Assembly (NCBI RefSeq): GCF_900188105.1
Contig: NZ_FZNP01000002.1
Span: forward strand, 496,001 to 560,000
DNA from: Actinomadura mexicana
GTDB taxonomy: Bacteria > Actinomycetota > Actinomycetes > Streptosporangiales > Streptosporangiaceae
Direction of reading: 5' to 3'
DNA: 64,000 nt
The position numbers were made by a program, and so were the translations under genes. This document shows, in pieces, positions 42,892 to 52,721 of the stretch. The notes beneath the pieces were generated by a model. That model was not told the DNA's origin and ran no database searches. It saw only the letters and a list, made by a program, of their open reading frames with translations. Positions within the stretch are counted from its first letter, which is position 1. The number at the start of each line of letters is the position of its first letter.

Positions 42892-45564
42892 TCAGCCGCC
42901 TCCCAGCTCGTCCGCTTCAAGGCGGGCCAGCTCGCGGCGGGAGCGGATGCCGAGTTTGCGGTAGGAACGGTAGAGGTGGTGCTCCACCGTGCGCGGGCTG
43001 AGGAACAGGTGCGCGGCGATCTCCCGGCTGGTGTTGCCGTCCCTGGCCAGGCGCACGACCTGGAGTTCCTGGGGCGTCAGCCGCTCCAGCGGGTCGGCGG
43101 CCGTCGGCCGGGCGGTCGGGACGGTTTCCCCGGTCGCCTTCAGCTCCGCCTCCGTGCGGGCCAGCCACGGCGCGGCCCGCAACCGCTCGAAGGTCTTGAG
43201 CGCCGCCCGCAGCGGGGCGCGGGCGTCGGTGCGGCGCTGGGCCCGGCGCAGCCACTGGCCGTACACCAGCTCGGTCCGCGCCTGTTCGAAAGGGCGGTTC
43301 GCGCGCCGGTGCGCCGCCAGGGCGCGCAGGTAGTCGTCCTCGTCGTCACTCAGCAGCCCGCGGCAGCGGGCGCTGACCGCCTCGGCCCATGGCCGTCTAC
43401 CGGCGCGGGCCCACGCTTCCAGGCGGCGCAGGGACTCCCGGGCCCGCTCAGGAGCGCCCAGCCGCACGGCCGCCTCGACCCTTTCGGCTTCGGCTGTGAC
43501 CAGCACCGTCAGGTGGCGCAGCGGCCCCCGCTCCGCGGCTTCGAGCCGCTCCAGCACCCGGTCGTAGCGTCCCAGTCCCATGTCGAGCAGGCAGAGCGCG
43601 GCGAGGCCGGTCATGCCGCCGGCGTCCGGCTGGTCGCCGGTGAGCCGGACGCAGCGCTGCTCGTCGCCCTCGATCGCCGCCACTCTGGCCAGTACCGCGT
43701 GCAGTCGCCCGACGCGCCCGTGCATCCCGGTGTCGCGGGCCAGCTGAACGGCCTCGGCGATGGACGCCTCGGCGGCACGGTGCCCGCCGGCCTGCACCTG
43801 CACTCCGGCCAGGTCTTGCAGCACCTGCGGCAGCGCCACCACCAGGCCCTGCTTGCGGAACCGGGCCACCTCGGCGCTCGCCAGGGCGGCGGCCGCGTCG
43901 TCGTCGGCCATGACCATCGCGCAGAAGGCGGCCGACTGGACGGTGCCCTCCGGCAGCGTCCGCGGCGCCTGGCCGGTGACGTCAGGCAGCGTGTCCGCGA
44001 CGAACTCTGCCAGCAGCGGCATGCCGCGCGCGTAGTCGTCGTCGACCAGGTGCGCCAGCCCCTGGACCATCGGATCCTGCGCGCCCATGGCGGTCAGCCG
44101 TGCGGCCGCACCCCGGATCACCTCCGCCTCGCCGCAGAGCCAGGCGTACCCGGTCGCCGTGCGCAGCATGGACACGGCGCGCACGGGTTCCGCGGCGGCG
44201 CACCGTTCCATCAGGAGGCGGGCGGCCTGGCGGCCCTGTCCCCGCTCGAACTCCACCGCCGCTCGTGTCTCGGTCAGCGTGGCGAGGGACGTGGGATCGT
44301 CCAGGATGGCCTCGGCCCGGCCGACGAGGCCGGCGGCGTGGTCGGTGTGGCCGGACGAGAGCGCCAGCGCCGCGGCCTGGCCGAGCCGGACGGCCCGGTC
44401 GCACGGTCGCGGGGTGAAGGCCGCGGCCTGTTCCCACAGCCCGGCGGCAGCGGCGAAGGCGGCCCGGCCGCGCGCTCGTTCGGCGGCGCGCGTCAGGTCC
44501 ACCGCCAGGTCCTCGTCGGGTGAGGTCGTCGCCGCGGCCCGATGCCGGACCCGGCAGTCGTCGTCGGTGGCCGCGTCCGCCAGCGCCCGGTGCACGGTGA
44601 TCCGCCGCGCCAGCGGCGCGGCCTGGTAGGCGGCGGTGCGGATGAGGGGATGGCGGAAGGCGATGGCTGCGGCACTCACCTCGACCATCCCGGCTCTCTC
44701 GGCCCCTTCCAGATCCTGCGGTCCGACTCCGAGCGCGTCCGCGGCGCTCAGCAGCATCGGCAGGTCGCCGCGGCCCTCGGCGGCCGCCATCAGCATCATC
44801 AGGCGGGTCCGGTCGGGCAGCAGGGCGATGCGTGCGCGGAAGGACGCGAGCACCCGGTCGGCGATCGGGATCGGGCCGGCCGCCGCGTGGTAGCGCCTCC
44901 GTTCGGAGGAGAACTCGATCAGCGCCAGCGGGTTCCCCTCGGACTCGGCGATCACCTGCTCCCGCGCCGCGGGGGCCAGGCCCCGGTGTGCCAGGACACG
45001 TTCCGCGTCTTCCAGCGACAGCCTCGACGGGCGGATCTCGGGCAGGCCGGGGGCGTCGAAGCCCTCCTCCCGCGCGGCGAACAGGAGCGCCGCCTTCTCC
45101 TCCGTCAGGCGCCGGGCGGCGAACAGCAGGGCGTCGGCGGTGGCATGGTCGAGCCAGTGCGCGTCGTCGACCAGGCAGAGCACCGGTCCGCCGTCGGTCA
45201 GATGGGCCAGCAGGCTCATCACGGCCAGCCCGGACAGGAACCTGTCCTGCCCGGCCGGGTCGCCCGAGCCGAGCACCGCCCGCAGGGCGTCCGTCTGTGC
45301 CGCGGGAAGGGCATCGAGGTGTTCCTGGACCGGCCAGAGCAGTTGGACGAGCCCGGCGAAGGCGAGATCCGCCTCCGTCTCGATGCCGGTGACCCGCAGT
45401 ATTCGCACGCCGGTGCCGGCGCAGTACTCCGCGGCCCAGTCCAGCAACGCCGATTTGCCGATGCCGGGCTCGCCGCGCACGACGAGGCCGCCGCTGCGGC
45501 CGGCACGCGCGGCGTCCACGAGGTCCTGGATCGCGGCCTGCTCGCTCGCCCTGCCGTACAGCAA
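42892..45564 (-). CDS. LuxR-family ATP-binding (LAL) transcriptional regulator
   Basis: This 890-residue LAL protein carries a P-loop LVVRGEPGIGKSALLDWAA (~residues 27-45) and Walker B PVLCLVDDAHWLDH. A long helical middle follows, and a C-terminal LuxR helix-turn-helix (LTPQELQVVRLARDGNTSRE and LSPRTVEHHLYRSYRKLGI). Translation probably starts at TTG 45564 behind GGGAGG, as no ATG or GTG fits the conserved LLYGRASEQAAIQDL start. The direct repeats upstream may be its own operator. It is divergent from the old-yellow-enzyme/MFS pair. Confidence 0.92.
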   Translation of the reverse strand: MLYGRASEQAAIQDLVDAARAGRSGGLVVRGEPGIGKSALLDWAAEYCAGTGVRILRVTGIETEADLAFAGLVQLLWPVQEHLDALPAAQTDALRAVLGSGDPAGQDRFLSGLAVMSLLAHLTDGGPVLCLVDDAHWLDHATADALLFAARRLTEEKAALLFAAREEGFDAPGLPEIRPSRLSLEDAERVLAHRGLAPAAREQVIAESEGNPLALIEFSSERRRYHAAAGPIPIADRVLASFRARIALLPDRTRLMMLMAAAEGRGDLPMLLSAADALGVGPQDLEGAERAGMVEVSAAAIAFRHPLIRTAAYQAAPLARRITVHRALADAATDDDCRVRHRAAATTSPDEDLAVDLTRAAERARGRAAFAAAAGLWEQAAAFTPRPCDRAVRLGQAAALALSSGHTDHAAGLVGRAEAILDDPTSLATLTETRAAVEFERGQGRQAARLLMERCAAAEPVRAVSMLRTATGYAWLCGEAEVIRGAAARLTAMGAQDPMVQGLAHLVDDDYARGMPLLAEFVADTLPDVTGQAPRTLPEGTVQSAAFCAMVMADDDAAAALASAEVARFRKQGLVVALPQVLQDLAGVQVQAGGHRAAEASIAEAVQLARDTGMHGRVGRLHAVLARVAAIEGDEQRCVRLTGDQPDAGGMTGLAALCLLDMGLGRYDRVLERLEAAERGPLRHLTVLVTAEAERVEAAVRLGAPERARESLRRLEAWARAGRRPWAEAVSARCRGLLSDDEDDYLRALAAHRRANRPFEQARTELVYGQWLRRAQRRTDARAPLRAALKTFERLRAAPWLARTEAELKATGETVPTARPTAADPLERLTPQELQVVRLARDGNTSREIAAHLFLSPRTVEHHLYRSYRKLGIRSRRELARLEADELGGG

Positions 45565-45582
45565 CCGACCATGCCTCCCGTG

Positions 45583-45618
45583 CGGGATACGTACGGCGTA
45601 CCGTCCGGGATACGTACG
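45583..45618. promoter_or_regulatory. tandem 13-bp repeats CGGGATACGTACG
   Basis: CGGGATACGTACG occurs at 45583-45595 and again at 45606-45618, exactly 23 bp apart and each containing a TACGTA palindrome. The pair lies between the divergent LAL gene and the OYE/MFS genes, about two helical turns apart, as expected for cooperative binding by a dimeric regulator. Confidence 0.55.
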
Positions 45619-45720
45619 CGATCCCAGTAGTCCAGTACCGAAACCTTACCGATTCGGCCGGTAGAAGCCCGTTTCTACCCTCGTGGCAACGAAGACGATC
45701 TTGCAACGAGGAGGATGGTC

Positions 45721-46809
45721 GTGAACGAGCTTTTCACGCCGGTGGCCATCGGCGAGCTGGATCTTCCCAACCGCCTGGTCATGGCGCCCATGACGCGGAG
45801 CCGGGCACGGGGCGGGCTCGTCGGCGAACTGACCGCCGAGTACTACGGCCAGCGCGCCGCCGCCGGCCTGATCATCACCGAAGGCACCCAGCCGTGCGTG
45901 CTCGGCCAGGGCTACATCGACACCCCCGGCCTGCACTCGCCGGAGCAGGCGGCGGCCTGGCGGGCGGTCACGGACGCGGTTCACCGGCGAGGCGGCCGCA
46001 TCGCGGTCCAGATCATGCACTCCGGGCGGATCGGCCATCCCTGCCTGTATCCCGGAGGAGAACTGCCCATCGCCCCGTCGGCCGTCTGCTCCGGAGAGCG
46101 GCTCTACACCCCCGAAGGGCCGGTGGAGTGCCCGACGCCGCGGGAGATGACGCTGGCCGACATCGACCAGGCCATCGAGCATTTCGCAACCGCGGCCCGG
46201 CTGGCGATGGACGCGGGCTTCGACGCGGTCGAGCTGCACGGCGCCAGCGGCTATCTGATCCACCAGTTCCTGTCCGACAACACCAACCGGCGCAGCGACG
46301 CCTACGGCGGCTCGGTGGCCGGGCGCATCAGGTTCGCCATGGAGGTCGTGCAGGCCGTCACCGACGTGATCGGACCGGGCCGCACCGGCATCCGGATCTC
46401 ACCCGGCATCACCTACAACGGCATGGACGAGAGCGACACGGAGGTCCTCTACACGGAACTGGTGCGCGCACTCGCACCGCACGACCTGGCGTACATGCAC
46501 GTCTCGGAGAACGACACACGCCACGTGACCAAACTCATCCGCGCCGAGTGGGAAGGCCCCCTCGTCCTCAACCCTCACCCGTGGAGCGGCGAGGAGCCGG
46601 CCGGCCCGGCGGACGGGATCGAGGCACTGCGGTCCGGCCTGGCCGATGCGATCTCCTTCGGCCGGCTGTGGCTGGCCAACCCCGACCTTCCCACCAGGAT
46701 CACGGTGGGCGGACCGTACACCGAAGCCGACCCGAGCACCTTCTACGGCGGCGGCCACCACGGCTACACCGACTACCCGGCGCTGCCCGCGAGCGGGGAG
46801 GACGGATGA
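45721..46809 (+). CDS. old yellow enzyme family alkene reductase
   Basis: The 362-residue FMN-dependent ene-reductase starts VNELFTPVAIGELDLPNRLV and has MAPMTRSRA. It also has FDAVELHGASGYLIHQF, SDNTNRRSDAYGGS and ADAISFGRLWLANPDLP, all classical NemA/XenB-type OYE motifs. It reduces activated C=C bonds of enones or nitro compounds with NAD(P)H. GTG 45721 is chosen because GAGGAGG abuts the ATG at 45715 but is 6 bp from the GTG. Its stop overlaps the MFS start (ATGA), so enzyme and transporter are coupled. The substrate is unknown. Confidence 0.92.
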   Translation: MNELFTPVAIGELDLPNRLVMAPMTRSRARGGLVGELTAEYYGQRAAAGLIITEGTQPCVLGQGYIDTPGLHSPEQAAAWRAVTDAVHRRGGRIAVQIMHSGRIGHPCLYPGGELPIAPSAVCSGERLYTPEGPVECPTPREMTLADIDQAIEHFATAARLAMDAGFDAVELHGASGYLIHQFLSDNTNRRSDAYGGSVAGRIRFAMEVVQAVTDVIGPGRTGIRISPGITYNGMDESDTEVLYTELVRALAPHDLAYMHVSENDTRHVTKLIRAEWEGPLVLNPHPWSGEEPAGPADGIEALRSGLADAISFGRLWLANPDLPTRITVGGPYTEADPSTFYGGGHHGYTDYPALPASGEDG

Positions 46810-48035
46810 GGACCCCGTCCACCACCCCTTCGGCCGCGCGGACCGGAGCCCCGGATCGGCCCGGATCCGCGGGTCGCGGGGTCCCGGCTGCGTGGCTGGC
46901 GCTGCTGGCAGGGCCGCTCTCCTTCGGGATCGCCGGCCCCAGCCTCATCCTGCCGGACGCCGCCCGCGACCTCGCACTGAGTCTGGGCGCCGTGACCTGG
47001 ATCGTCACCGCCTTCGGCTGGGCCATTGCGATCGGCACCCCCCTGATGGCGGGCTTGCAGAGCCACCAGGGCGTCCGCCGGGCCCTGCTCGCCTGTGCCG
47101 CGCTGGTCGCCCTGGGCGCGTCGCTCGTGGTGGTCGCGCCCTCGCTGCCGATGCTGGTCCTCGGCAGCGCGGCCCAGGGGCTCGGCACCGCCGGGTTCAC
47201 CACGATCGCCATGAGCCTCACCCGCTCGGCGCGCGCCCTGGGACTCGTCACGGCCTCGCTGGCGACGGTCGGCTCCACCGCGCCGCTGGTCGCCGACCTG
47301 GCCGGAGAGCTGCTGTCCTGGCAGGCGGGCCTGGCCCTGCCCGCACTGAGCCTGCTCGCCGTTCCCGGCGTGCTGCGCCACCGACCGAGCGGCCCGGCGC
47401 CGGACGCGCCCTTCGATCCGGTGGGCGCGGTGCTGCTGGCGGCACTGGTCTCCGCGCTGGTGGCCGTGCCCCACTCATGGCGGCCCGCCGGGGCCGCCGC
47501 CGTGGCCGCCGGCGGGCTGCTGGCCCTGCACCTGCGCTCCAGGCGCGACGGATTCGTGCCCGCGTCCATCGTCCGCGCCCCGGTGTTCTTCGTGGCGTCC
47601 GGACTGGCGTTCCTGCTGGCCGCGACCAACTTCGGCATGATCTATCTGCTGCCCGCCCTGCTCGCCGAACAGGCGGACTGGAGCAGCGGCCAGGTCGGAG
47701 CCGCCATCCTGTGGCCGCTGCTGCTCGGCGGGCTGGGATCCTACGGGATGATCGCCGCCACCGCGAAGGCGCCGCTGAAGGCCGTCGCCGTGCTCTTCCC
47801 CGGGCTGGCGGCGGTAGGCGCGGGGCTGGCGTGCCTCAGCTTCTCGCCGGCCGTCCTCCTCATCGCCCAGGCGTTCACCTCCCTCGCCGCCGCCTCTGGA
47901 CAAGGGGTGTTCGCCGCACGCGGCGCCGACGCGGTGCCCGAGGGCGCCAGATCGACGGCGATGGGCCAGTTCAACCTCTTCTACCTGCTCGGCGCCGCGT
48001 TCGGCCCCGCCATAGCCTCCGCGCTCGCCGGCTGA
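46806..48035 (+). CDS. MFS transporter
   Basis: The 409-residue protein begins after a Ser/Pro-rich tail with WLALLAGPLSFGIAGPSLIL and shows about twelve hydrophobic spans through to LFYLLGAAFGPAIASALAG. ITWIVTAFGWAIAIG-like helices and PLMAGLQSHQGVRRALL (the loop 2-3 region) place it in the major facilitator superfamily, probably the drug:H+ antiporter group. ATG at 46806 overlaps the OYE stop. Coupling suggests export of the OYE substrate or product, or of a related xenobiotic. Confidence 0.88.
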   Translation: MRTPSTTPSAARTGAPDRPGSAGRGVPAAWLALLAGPLSFGIAGPSLILPDAARDLALSLGAVTWIVTAFGWAIAIGTPLMAGLQSHQGVRRALLACAALVALGASLVVVAPSLPMLVLGSAAQGLGTAGFTTIAMSLTRSARALGLVTASLATVGSTAPLVADLAGELLSWQAGLALPALSLLAVPGVLRHRPSGPAPDAPFDPVGAVLLAALVSALVAVPHSWRPAGAAAVAAGGLLALHLRSRRDGFVPASIVRAPVFFVASGLAFLLAATNFGMIYLLPALLAEQADWSSGQVGAAILWPLLLGGLGSYGMIAATAKAPLKAVAVLFPGLAAVGAGLACLSFSPAVLLIAQAFTSLAAASGQGVFAARGADAVPEGARSTAMGQFNLFYLLGAAFGPAIASALAG

Positions 48036-48260
48036 CGTCGGGGCGTCTCCAGGGTGCACCGGGACCGGGACGGCGCGGTCCCCGACGGCGAGACCTGCTA
48101 CCCGGCGAAGGCGGCCACATCTTCGGGCCCAGGATGTCGGGGCCCGGAGGCGGACGAGGCTTCCGGGCCTCGCCCCAGCAGGGGTTTACCCGGTGCAGAC
48201 CATCTCCTGTCTCCCGCCGGGTAGGGCGCCAGCGAGAGCGGGTGAGAGGAGACAGGCGTC

Positions 48261-49919
48261 GTGACGGACGTTGCGAGCATGGGGCCACAGCCGGGGGACG
48301 ACCGTCCGGTGCTGACCAACCGGCAGGGCCACCCGGTATACGACAACCAGAACCAGCGTACGGTCGGCTCCCGTGGCCCGGCCACGCTGGAGAACTACCA
48401 GTTCCTTGAGAAGATCAGCCATTTCGACCGGGAGCGCATCCCGGAGCGGGTCGTCCACGCGCGCGGCGTGACGGCGTACGGGTTCTTCGAGGCGTACGGG
48501 AAGTGGGGCGACGAGCCGATCTCGGCGTACACCCGCGCCAGGCTGTTCCAGGCCGGGGGCAGGCGCACGCCCGTCGCGCTGCGGTTCTCCACGGTCATCG
48601 GCGGGCGCGACTCGGCGGAGACGGCACGGGACCCGCGCGGGTTCGCCATCAAGTTCTACACCGAGGAGGGCAACTGGGACCTCGTCGGCAACAACCTGGC
48701 GGTCTTCTTCATCCGGGACGCCATCAAGTTCCCCGACGTCATCCACGCCCTCAAGCCCGATCCGGTGACGTTCCGGCAGGAGCCGGCGCGCATCTTCGAC
48801 TTCATGTCGCAGACACCCGAGACGATGCACATGCTCGTCAACCTGTTCAGCCCGCGCGGGATCCCGGCCGACTACCGGCACATGCAGGGGTTCGGCGTGA
48901 ACACCTACAAGTGGGTGAACCAGGCAGGTGAGACGAAGCTCGTGAAGTACCACTGGATGCCGAAGCAGGGCGTGCGCAGCATGACGGCGGACGACGCGGC
49001 GGCGGTGCAGGCCGACGACCTCGGGCACGCGACGAGAGACCTGCACGAGGCCATCGACCGCGGGGAGTTCCCGGAGTGGGAGCTGGTCGTCCAGATGATG
49101 GACGACCACGATCATCCGGAGCTGGACTTCGATCCCCTCGACGACACGAAGGTGTGGCCGGAGAACGACTTCCCGCCGAAGCCGGTCGGGCGGATCGTCC
49201 TGGACCGCAACGTCGAGGACCACTTCGCCGAGAACGAGCAGATCTCGTTCGGTACCGGCGTCCTTGTCGACGGGCTCGACTTCTCCGACGACAAGATGCT
49301 CGTCGGGCGGACGTTCTCCTACAGCGACACCCAGCGCCACCGGGTCGGCCCGAACTACCTCCAGCTGCCCGTCAACCGGGCCAAGGGCGCCAATGTGCGG
49401 ACGAACCAGCGCGACGGGCAGATGACGTACCACGTGGACGCCGGGGGAGCGAACCCCCACGTGAACTACGAGCCGTCCATCACCGGGGGCCTGCGCGAGG
49501 GCGAGTACCCGACGCACGACGAGCAGGGCCCGGAGATCACGGGGCGCCTCACCCGCATGCGCATCGCCCGCGCGAACGACTACAAGCAGGCGGGCCAGCG
49601 CTACCTGCTGATGGAGGACTGGGAGCGCGACGACCTGGTGCACAACTTCGTCGAGCTGATCTCGCAGTGCGCGCGGCCCGTCCAGGAGCGCATGGTGTGG
49701 CACTTCCTGCTCGTCGAGGACGATCTCGGACTGCGCGTCGGCCAGGGGCTCGGCATCTCCGCCGACGACGTCAGGCACCTCGGCCCGCTGCCCGGGCAGG
49801 ACCTCACCGACGAGGACCAGGGACGGCTGAAGAACCTCGGCCAGAACGGGTCGCGGGACGTCGACGGTCTGAAGATGACGCACTGCGTGGCGAACGAGAG
49901 GGCCGTCCGGCGGGCCTAG
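48261..49919 (+). CDS. katA: haem catalase
   Basis: The 552-residue protein is a typical clade catalase that dismutates hydrogen peroxide. [19 protein letters not shown] contains the catalytic His, and [16 protein letters not shown] the catalytic Asn. The haem-ligand Tyr is in [17 protein letters not shown]. It starts at GTG 48261 after a leader with AGAGGAGA. Its stop overlaps the convergent RsbRD-like gene by 4 bp. The symbol is assigned by family, as actinomycetes have several catalases. Confidence 0.93.
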   Translation: MTDVASMGPQPGDDRPVLTNRQGHPVYDNQNQRTVGSRGPATLENYQFLEKISHFDRERIPERVVHARGVTAYGFFEAYGKWGDEPISAYTRARLFQAGGRRTPVALRFSTVIGGRDSAETARDPRGFAIKFYTEEGNWDLVGNNLAVFFIRDAIKFPDVIHALKPDPVTFRQEPARIFDFMSQTPETMHMLVNLFSPRGIPADYRHMQGFGVNTYKWVNQAGETKLVKYHWMPKQGVRSMTADDAAAVQADDLGHATRDLHEAIDRGEFPEWELVVQMMDDHDHPELDFDPLDDTKVWPENDFPPKPVGRIVLDRNVEDHFAENEQISFGTGVLVDGLDFSDDKMLVGRTFSYSDTQRHRVGPNYLQLPVNRAKGANVRTNQRDGQMTYHVDAGGANPHVNYEPSITGGLREGEYPTHDEQGPEITGRLTRMRIARANDYKQAGQRYLLMEDWERDDLVHNFVELISQCARPVQERMVWHFLLVEDDLGLRVGQGLGISADDVRHLGPLPGQDLTDEDQGRLKNLGQNGSRDVDGLKMTHCVANERAVRRA

Positions 49920-50368
49920 TTCTCGGAGATGAGGGTGTGGAGGCGGCGCGTGCCGTCGCGCCGCCCGGCCCGGTGGTGCCCCTCGACGGCGGCCTGGACG
50001 ATCCGGCCCTCGGCGCTGAATGCCTGCTCCATGACCGTGATGTACTCGGCCGTGGGCGGGTAGAGGCGCGCGGCGGCGCCGGCCGTCCGGCGGATGAGGA
50101 CGCGGGCGCCGGTGCGCAGCGCCGACTCGAAGTGGCGGACGTCCTGCCCCGCGCGGGCCTCGCTGGCGCCGAGGGCGCGGAACGCGTCGAGCACGGTGCT
50201 GGTCTCGCGGGCACCGGTGTAGGCGGCGAGGGCGTCCCGGACGAGGGCGAGGATCTCGCGCGCCCTCAGGTGCGTGTAGGCGGGGACGCGCTCGGCGATC
50301 TCACCGGCGACCTCGGCGGTGATCTCGTCGAGGCGGTCGGTGAGGAACTGGTCCAGAGTGGGCTGCAT
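49916..50368 (-). CDS. RsbRD/PucR N-terminal-like helical sensor domain protein
   Basis: The 150-residue protein is a single helical domain: [20 protein letters not shown] at the start, [17 protein letters not shown], and [20 protein letters not shown] followed by [11 protein letters not shown]. This resembles the N-terminal regulatory domain of RsbRD and PucR/CdaR proteins, which sense signals in stress regulation. The effector part is missing, so it may act in trans. ATG 50368 is chosen for its match to that domain. It converges on the catalase gene with overlapping stop codons. Confidence 0.7.
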   Translation of the reverse strand: MQPTLDQFLTDRLDEITAEVAGEIAERVPAYTHLRAREILALVRDALAAYTGARETSTVLDAFRALGASEARAGQDVRHFESALRTGARVLIRRTAGAAARLYPPTAEYITVMEQAFSAEGRIVQAAVEGHHRAGRRDGTRRLHTLISEN

Positions 50369-50505
50369 GGCGCGTCCCCTCTCGTTGCTCGTCCCCGGGG
50401 CGGGACCGGGAGCGTTGGCCGAGAGCACACCGATCCAGGCGGATGCGGTGGGGCTATGTTACCGGCGCGTAGGTCGGATGCGCTGCCCCCTTTTCCGAAA
50501 TGTCA

Positions 50506-51624
50506 TCAAGCTGGGTTGGCGGCCCGGCCCTCGGTGACCAGAAGGACGACCGTCCCCGCGTGCCCGGGCGCGAGGAGCGGACGGCGGTCCGGTGCCAGCG
50601 CGGCGCGGGCACCGGCGAGGGAGGCGGCGCCGCATGGCCCGGCTGGAACGCCGAGGTCGGCCAGGTCGCGCGCCGCGCCGGCCGTGGATGCGTCGGTGAC
50701 CGCTATGGCGGCGTCCAGACCGGAGCGTAGGACGGGCCAAGCCAGAGTCGACGGGGTTGCGCAGTTCAGACCGGCCATGGTGGTCGGCCCCGTCTCAACG
50801 GTCAGCGGCCTGTTCTGGTGGAGGCTCGCCAACACGCAGGGCGCCGCATCGGGTTCGACGGAGAGCAACGTGGGGGCGGACCGCCCAGAGCGGTAGTGAG
50901 TCACAGCCGCCTGGGCCAGCGACCCCACCCCGACTGGAATCGCCACAAGGCCCGCTGGGGCGGCCCCCGCCTCAGCGAGTTGTTCGTCCATCTCGGTGAA
51001 GAGGGTGGAGTACCCCTCGACTATCCATTGCGGCACGCGTTCGTAGCCTCGCCACGCCGTGTCCTGGACGAGCAGCGCCGACGGGTCGGACGCCGCAGCA
51101 TCGGAAGCGGCCCGCACCGCCTCGTCGTAGGGCACCGGCATCTCGGTCACGGCCGCGCCCTCCGCCTTGATCGCGGCCACGGCCTCGGGGTGGACGCCGC
51201 GCGGGACGTAGGCGTCCGCGGGCAGCCCCAGAAGCCGGGCCATCGCCGCGACCGCGCGCCCGTGGTTGCCGTCCGTCGCCGTCACGAGCCGGACGTCCGG
51301 CCGCATGGACCGCAGAGCCGCGAGGGACGTGGCGCCGGGCGCGAGGCCCAGACGGTCGCAGAGCGCCCGGTGGACGCCCCACGAGGCACCGAGAATCTTG
51401 AAGGCGGGCAGCCCGAGGCGCGCCGACTCGTCCTTGGCGAACAGCCGCCGCGCACCCAGTCCGGCCGCGAGGGACGGCAGCTCCACGAGCGGAGTCGGGG
51501 CGTAGCCGGGGAGCGTCCGGTGGAAGGCGGCGACGTCGCGCGGCGCGGGAGGGCACGTCCAGTCCCGCGCGGCCGGACGGGCGAACCAGGACGAACGGGC
51601 AACCGAGGCAGGGGCCGTGACCAT
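50506..51624 (-). CDS. diaminopropionate ammonia-lyase
   Basis: The 372-residue PLP enzyme of the tryptophan-synthase-beta fold converts 2,3-diaminopropionate to pyruvate and ammonia. GYAPTPLVELPSLAAGLG is followed by FAKDESARLGLPAFKILGAS, whose Lys is the Schiff-base residue. TATDGNHGRAVAAMARLLG and VPRGVHPEAV also match the family, as does the glycine loop PVGVGSLAQAAV. ATG 51624 is chosen as the first start before conserved sequence. It is divergent from a LysR gene, the usual arrangement for a regulator and its target. Confidence 0.88.
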   Translation of the reverse strand: MVTAPASVARSSWFARPAARDWTCPPAPRDVAAFHRTLPGYAPTPLVELPSLAAGLGARRLFAKDESARLGLPAFKILGASWGVHRALCDRLGLAPGATSLAALRSMRPDVRLVTATDGNHGRAVAAMARLLGLPADAYVPRGVHPEAVAAIKAEGAAVTEMPVPYDEAVRAASDAAASDPSALLVQDTAWRGYERVPQWIVEGYSTLFTEMDEQLAEAGAAPAGLVAIPVGVGSLAQAAVTHYRSGRSAPTLLSVEPDAAPCVLASLHQNRPLTVETGPTTMAGLNCATPSTLAWPVLRSGLDAAIAVTDASTAGAARDLADLGVPAGPCGAASLAGARAALAPDRRPLLAPGHAGTVVLLVTEGRAANPA

Positions 51625-51712
51625 GGCGAACACCGTGCCGCACCGACTTCCCATCGGTCCAGCGAATGTTTCCGAGGAATAATCGTCACTCAAGCCGATG
51701 AATGGAGGAGCC

Positions 51713-52618
51713 ATGCTCGACCTGCACCGGCTCCGGCTCCTGCGCGAGCTGAAACACCGGGGGACGCTCGCCGCCGTCGCCGAGGCCCTCTCCTATAGCC
51801 CGTCATCTATCTCGCAGCAGCTCTCCGTCCTGGAGAAGGAGGCCGGGGTGCCGCTGCTGGAGCCGGTGGGCCGCCGCGTCCGGCTTACCGCGCAGGCCGA
51901 GATCCTGGTCGCGCACACCGAAGCGGTGCTGGAGCGCCTCGAACAGGCGGAGGCCGACCTCGCCGCGTCCCTGCACGGCATCACGGGGGTGCTGCGGGTC
52001 GCCGCGTTCCAGACGGCCGCGCTCGCGCTCGTCCCGGACGCGCTCAGCGCGCTCCGCGACGCCCATCCGCGGCTCCGGATCGAGGTCACGCAGCGGGAGC
52101 CGGAGAGCGCACTGCCCGCCCTGCTCGCGCGCGACTTCGACCTGGTGATCACCGAGGAGTACCCGGGCGAGCCGAGCCCGCGCCCGCCGGGCGTCGACTA
52201 CGCGGAGCTCGGGACGGACGAGATCCGCCTCGCGCTCCCGTCGCGCTCACCGGACGCGGCCCTGCGCGACCTGGCGGGGAGCCCCTGGGTGATGGAGCCG
52301 GCGGGCACGGCGTCCCGGCGGTGGGCGACGCGGCTGTGCCGGGAGGCGGGCTTCGAGCCGGACGTGCGCTTCGAGTCGACCGACCTGCTGCTGCACCTGC
52401 GGCTGGTCGAGCGCGGCCACGCCGCCGCGCTGCTGCCGGGTCTGGTGTGGCAGGACGGCCCGCCCGCCGTACCGGTCACCGGGCTGCCGGAGGAGCACCG
52501 CACCCGGCGCCTTTTCACGGCGTCCCGCCGAGGAGGCGGCTCCCACCCGGCGGTACGCGCCTTCCGCGAGGCCCTCACGGACGCCTTCTCGCACCGCCCC
52601 TGGCAGGGCACGTCCTGA
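51713..52618 (+). CDS. LysR-family transcriptional regulator
   Basis: The 301-residue protein starts MLDLHRLRLLRELKHRGTL, then VAEALSYSPSSISQQLSVLE, the LysR winged helix. The effector-binding domain follows from residue ~90 (GVLRVAAFQTAALALVPDA). ATG 51713 has GGAGG five bases upstream, so an in-frame ATG at 51698 is rejected. It is divergent from the diaminopropionate ammonia-lyase gene with 88 bp between starts and probably controls it. Confidence 0.9.
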   Translation: MLDLHRLRLLRELKHRGTLAAVAEALSYSPSSISQQLSVLEKEAGVPLLEPVGRRVRLTAQAEILVAHTEAVLERLEQAEADLAASLHGITGVLRVAAFQTAALALVPDALSALRDAHPRLRIEVTQREPESALPALLARDFDLVITEEYPGEPSPRPPGVDYAELGTDEIRLALPSRSPDAALRDLAGSPWVMEPAGTASRRWATRLCREAGFEPDVRFESTDLLLHLRLVERGHAAALLPGLVWQDGPPAVPVTGLPEEHRTRRLFTASRRGGGSHPAVRAFREALTDAFSHRPWQGTS

Positions 52619-52721
52619 GGCGGCCCTCTGGCGGGCGCGTGAACCCGAGTGGGGTCTTCGGGCAACAACCCGTCGCAACCTCACGAAGGGACACCATGAC
52701 GCATCGAGACGGGCCCACCCG

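Noticed and set aside
48186..49883. A 565-aa minus-strand open frame over the catalase gene
   Set aside because: It is antisense to catalase, which has full catalytic motifs; the opposite frame has only Val/Arg/His-rich sequence typical of shadow frames.
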